Below, piece by piece: positions 63,485-64,000 of a stretch of DNA of 64,000 nucleotides. Numbering within the stretch: position 1 is the first letter of the stretch; the number at the start of each line of letters is the position of its first letter. Source of the stretch: Maratus speciosus (lineage: Eukaryota; Arthropoda; Arachnida; Araneae; Salticidae). Where the stretch lies: NCBI GenBank assembly GCA_963932465.1, contig OZ010798.1, positions 15,174,981 to 15,238,980 on the forward strand, given 5' to 3'. The position numbers and the translations under genes were made by a program. Below the pieces are notes generated by a model. It saw only the letters and a list, made by a program, of their open reading frames with translations, ran no database searches and was not told where the DNA came from.

Positions 63485-64000
63485 TATTACAGCGCCTAGA
63501 AAAAATAGTGTGGAAATCTGCTATTCCCAATAACTCTAAAATATTGTATCCCTTAAATGTGCAATGATGCTGAAACCCAAAGAACCGATCGCTGCGACAT
63601 CTGTGATATATTTTCATATTTCAATGTAAACATCGTATTATTACAGCGTCCCATGGAACTATTTATAAGGAGAACTGACATAACCTCAAAATAATGAAGC
63701 TTCAACTGTAACCGCTTTCTCAGGGGTGGTACCACCGGTTGGTTACCACCAGTAAATTTATACAGAAATTTTTTCCTTATTTAAACGCATTATTAATGCA
63801 AAATTTTAGTCATAAATAATGGCAGAAAGAGAATTTCATTTTTACTGGTGGAAGTTTACTTTGGCGGAAGTCAAGCCCTGCGTTTTCGCCATATTGTGAC
63901 AACCAGTGAAACAAAGTGACTGTTAAACTTAAACTTACACTATGTGTAAAATTACTTAAAAGATGACAGTTTTTAAAAAATGTTAAATTATTTTAATATC
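63485..64000. other. Unassigned DNA ending in a dispersed repeat
   Basis: GGTGGTACCACC and GGTTACCACC palindromic words lie at 63725-63750. From about 63925 the sequence matches 19465-19545 (TTACTTAAAAGATGA, GTTAAATTATTTTAATATC), so a repeat copy continues beyond the window. No gene. Confidence 0.5.

Overview
This is a 64-kb stretch of AT-rich eukaryotic nuclear DNA that I read as transposon and satellite sequence with no recognisable host gene. The element set (BEL/Pao LTR element, RNase H-bearing LINE, mariner-type HTH_48 fragments, pogo/Tigger-like, hAT-like and Harbinger-like MITEs, many TTAA-flanked elements) points to an arthropod. A chelicerate such as a spider is my guess, from general familiarity with such repeats rather than from a diagnostic gene.

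Layout. 0-9 kb: diverged tandem repeats, two 0.8-kb direct repeats, a foldback element with a nested dispersed repeat, a pogo/Tigger-like palindrome, and a second foldback with tRNA-like sequence at its centre, a nested repeat in one arm and a solo LTR in the other. 9.5-12.8 kb: a TA-flanked terminal-inverted-repeat (TIR) element carrying a 5'-truncated LINE (reverse transcriptase, RNase H, zinc-knuckle tail). 12.8-17 kb: a broken KRBA2/Ginger-like integrase gene containing a four-deep nest of elements. 17.1-19.0 kb: a TIR element with a minisatellite and a nested MITE. 20.4-24.1 kb: a ~510-bp satellite interrupted by a hAT-like, a Harbinger-like and TTAA elements. 24-32.9 kb: AT-rich DNA with a tRNA-like sequence, a CRE-like palindrome cluster and a long inverted repeat. 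32.9-38.5 kb: a minus-strand BEL/Pao retrotransposon with one LTR, several frame lesions and a snap-back integrase end, sitting inside a foldback element. 39-44 kb: minisatellites, a duplicated segment that supplies an empty-site proof for one MITE, and dispersed repeats. 44.4-46.1 kb: a 147-bp satellite. 46-53 kb: dispersed repeats, an LTR-like sequence and a ~300-350-bp satellite. 53.5-60 kb: an ~82-bp array inside hAT-like ends, TTAA and foldback MITEs, a 47-bp minisatellite and an E-box/CRE tandem. 60.2-63.5 kb: a foldback MITE, two palindromes built from inverted copies of a mariner-type transposase N-terminus, and a small MITE.

How the parts relate. There is no operon or pathway here. 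The information lies in insertion order: nested elements keep target-site duplications and in several places an uninterrupted copy elsewhere in the window proves the boundaries. TTAA-flanked non-autonomous elements of at least six sequence families (nine copies) are the most striking recurring theme. All coordinates were read by eye, so boundaries without a stated duplication may be off by some bases.
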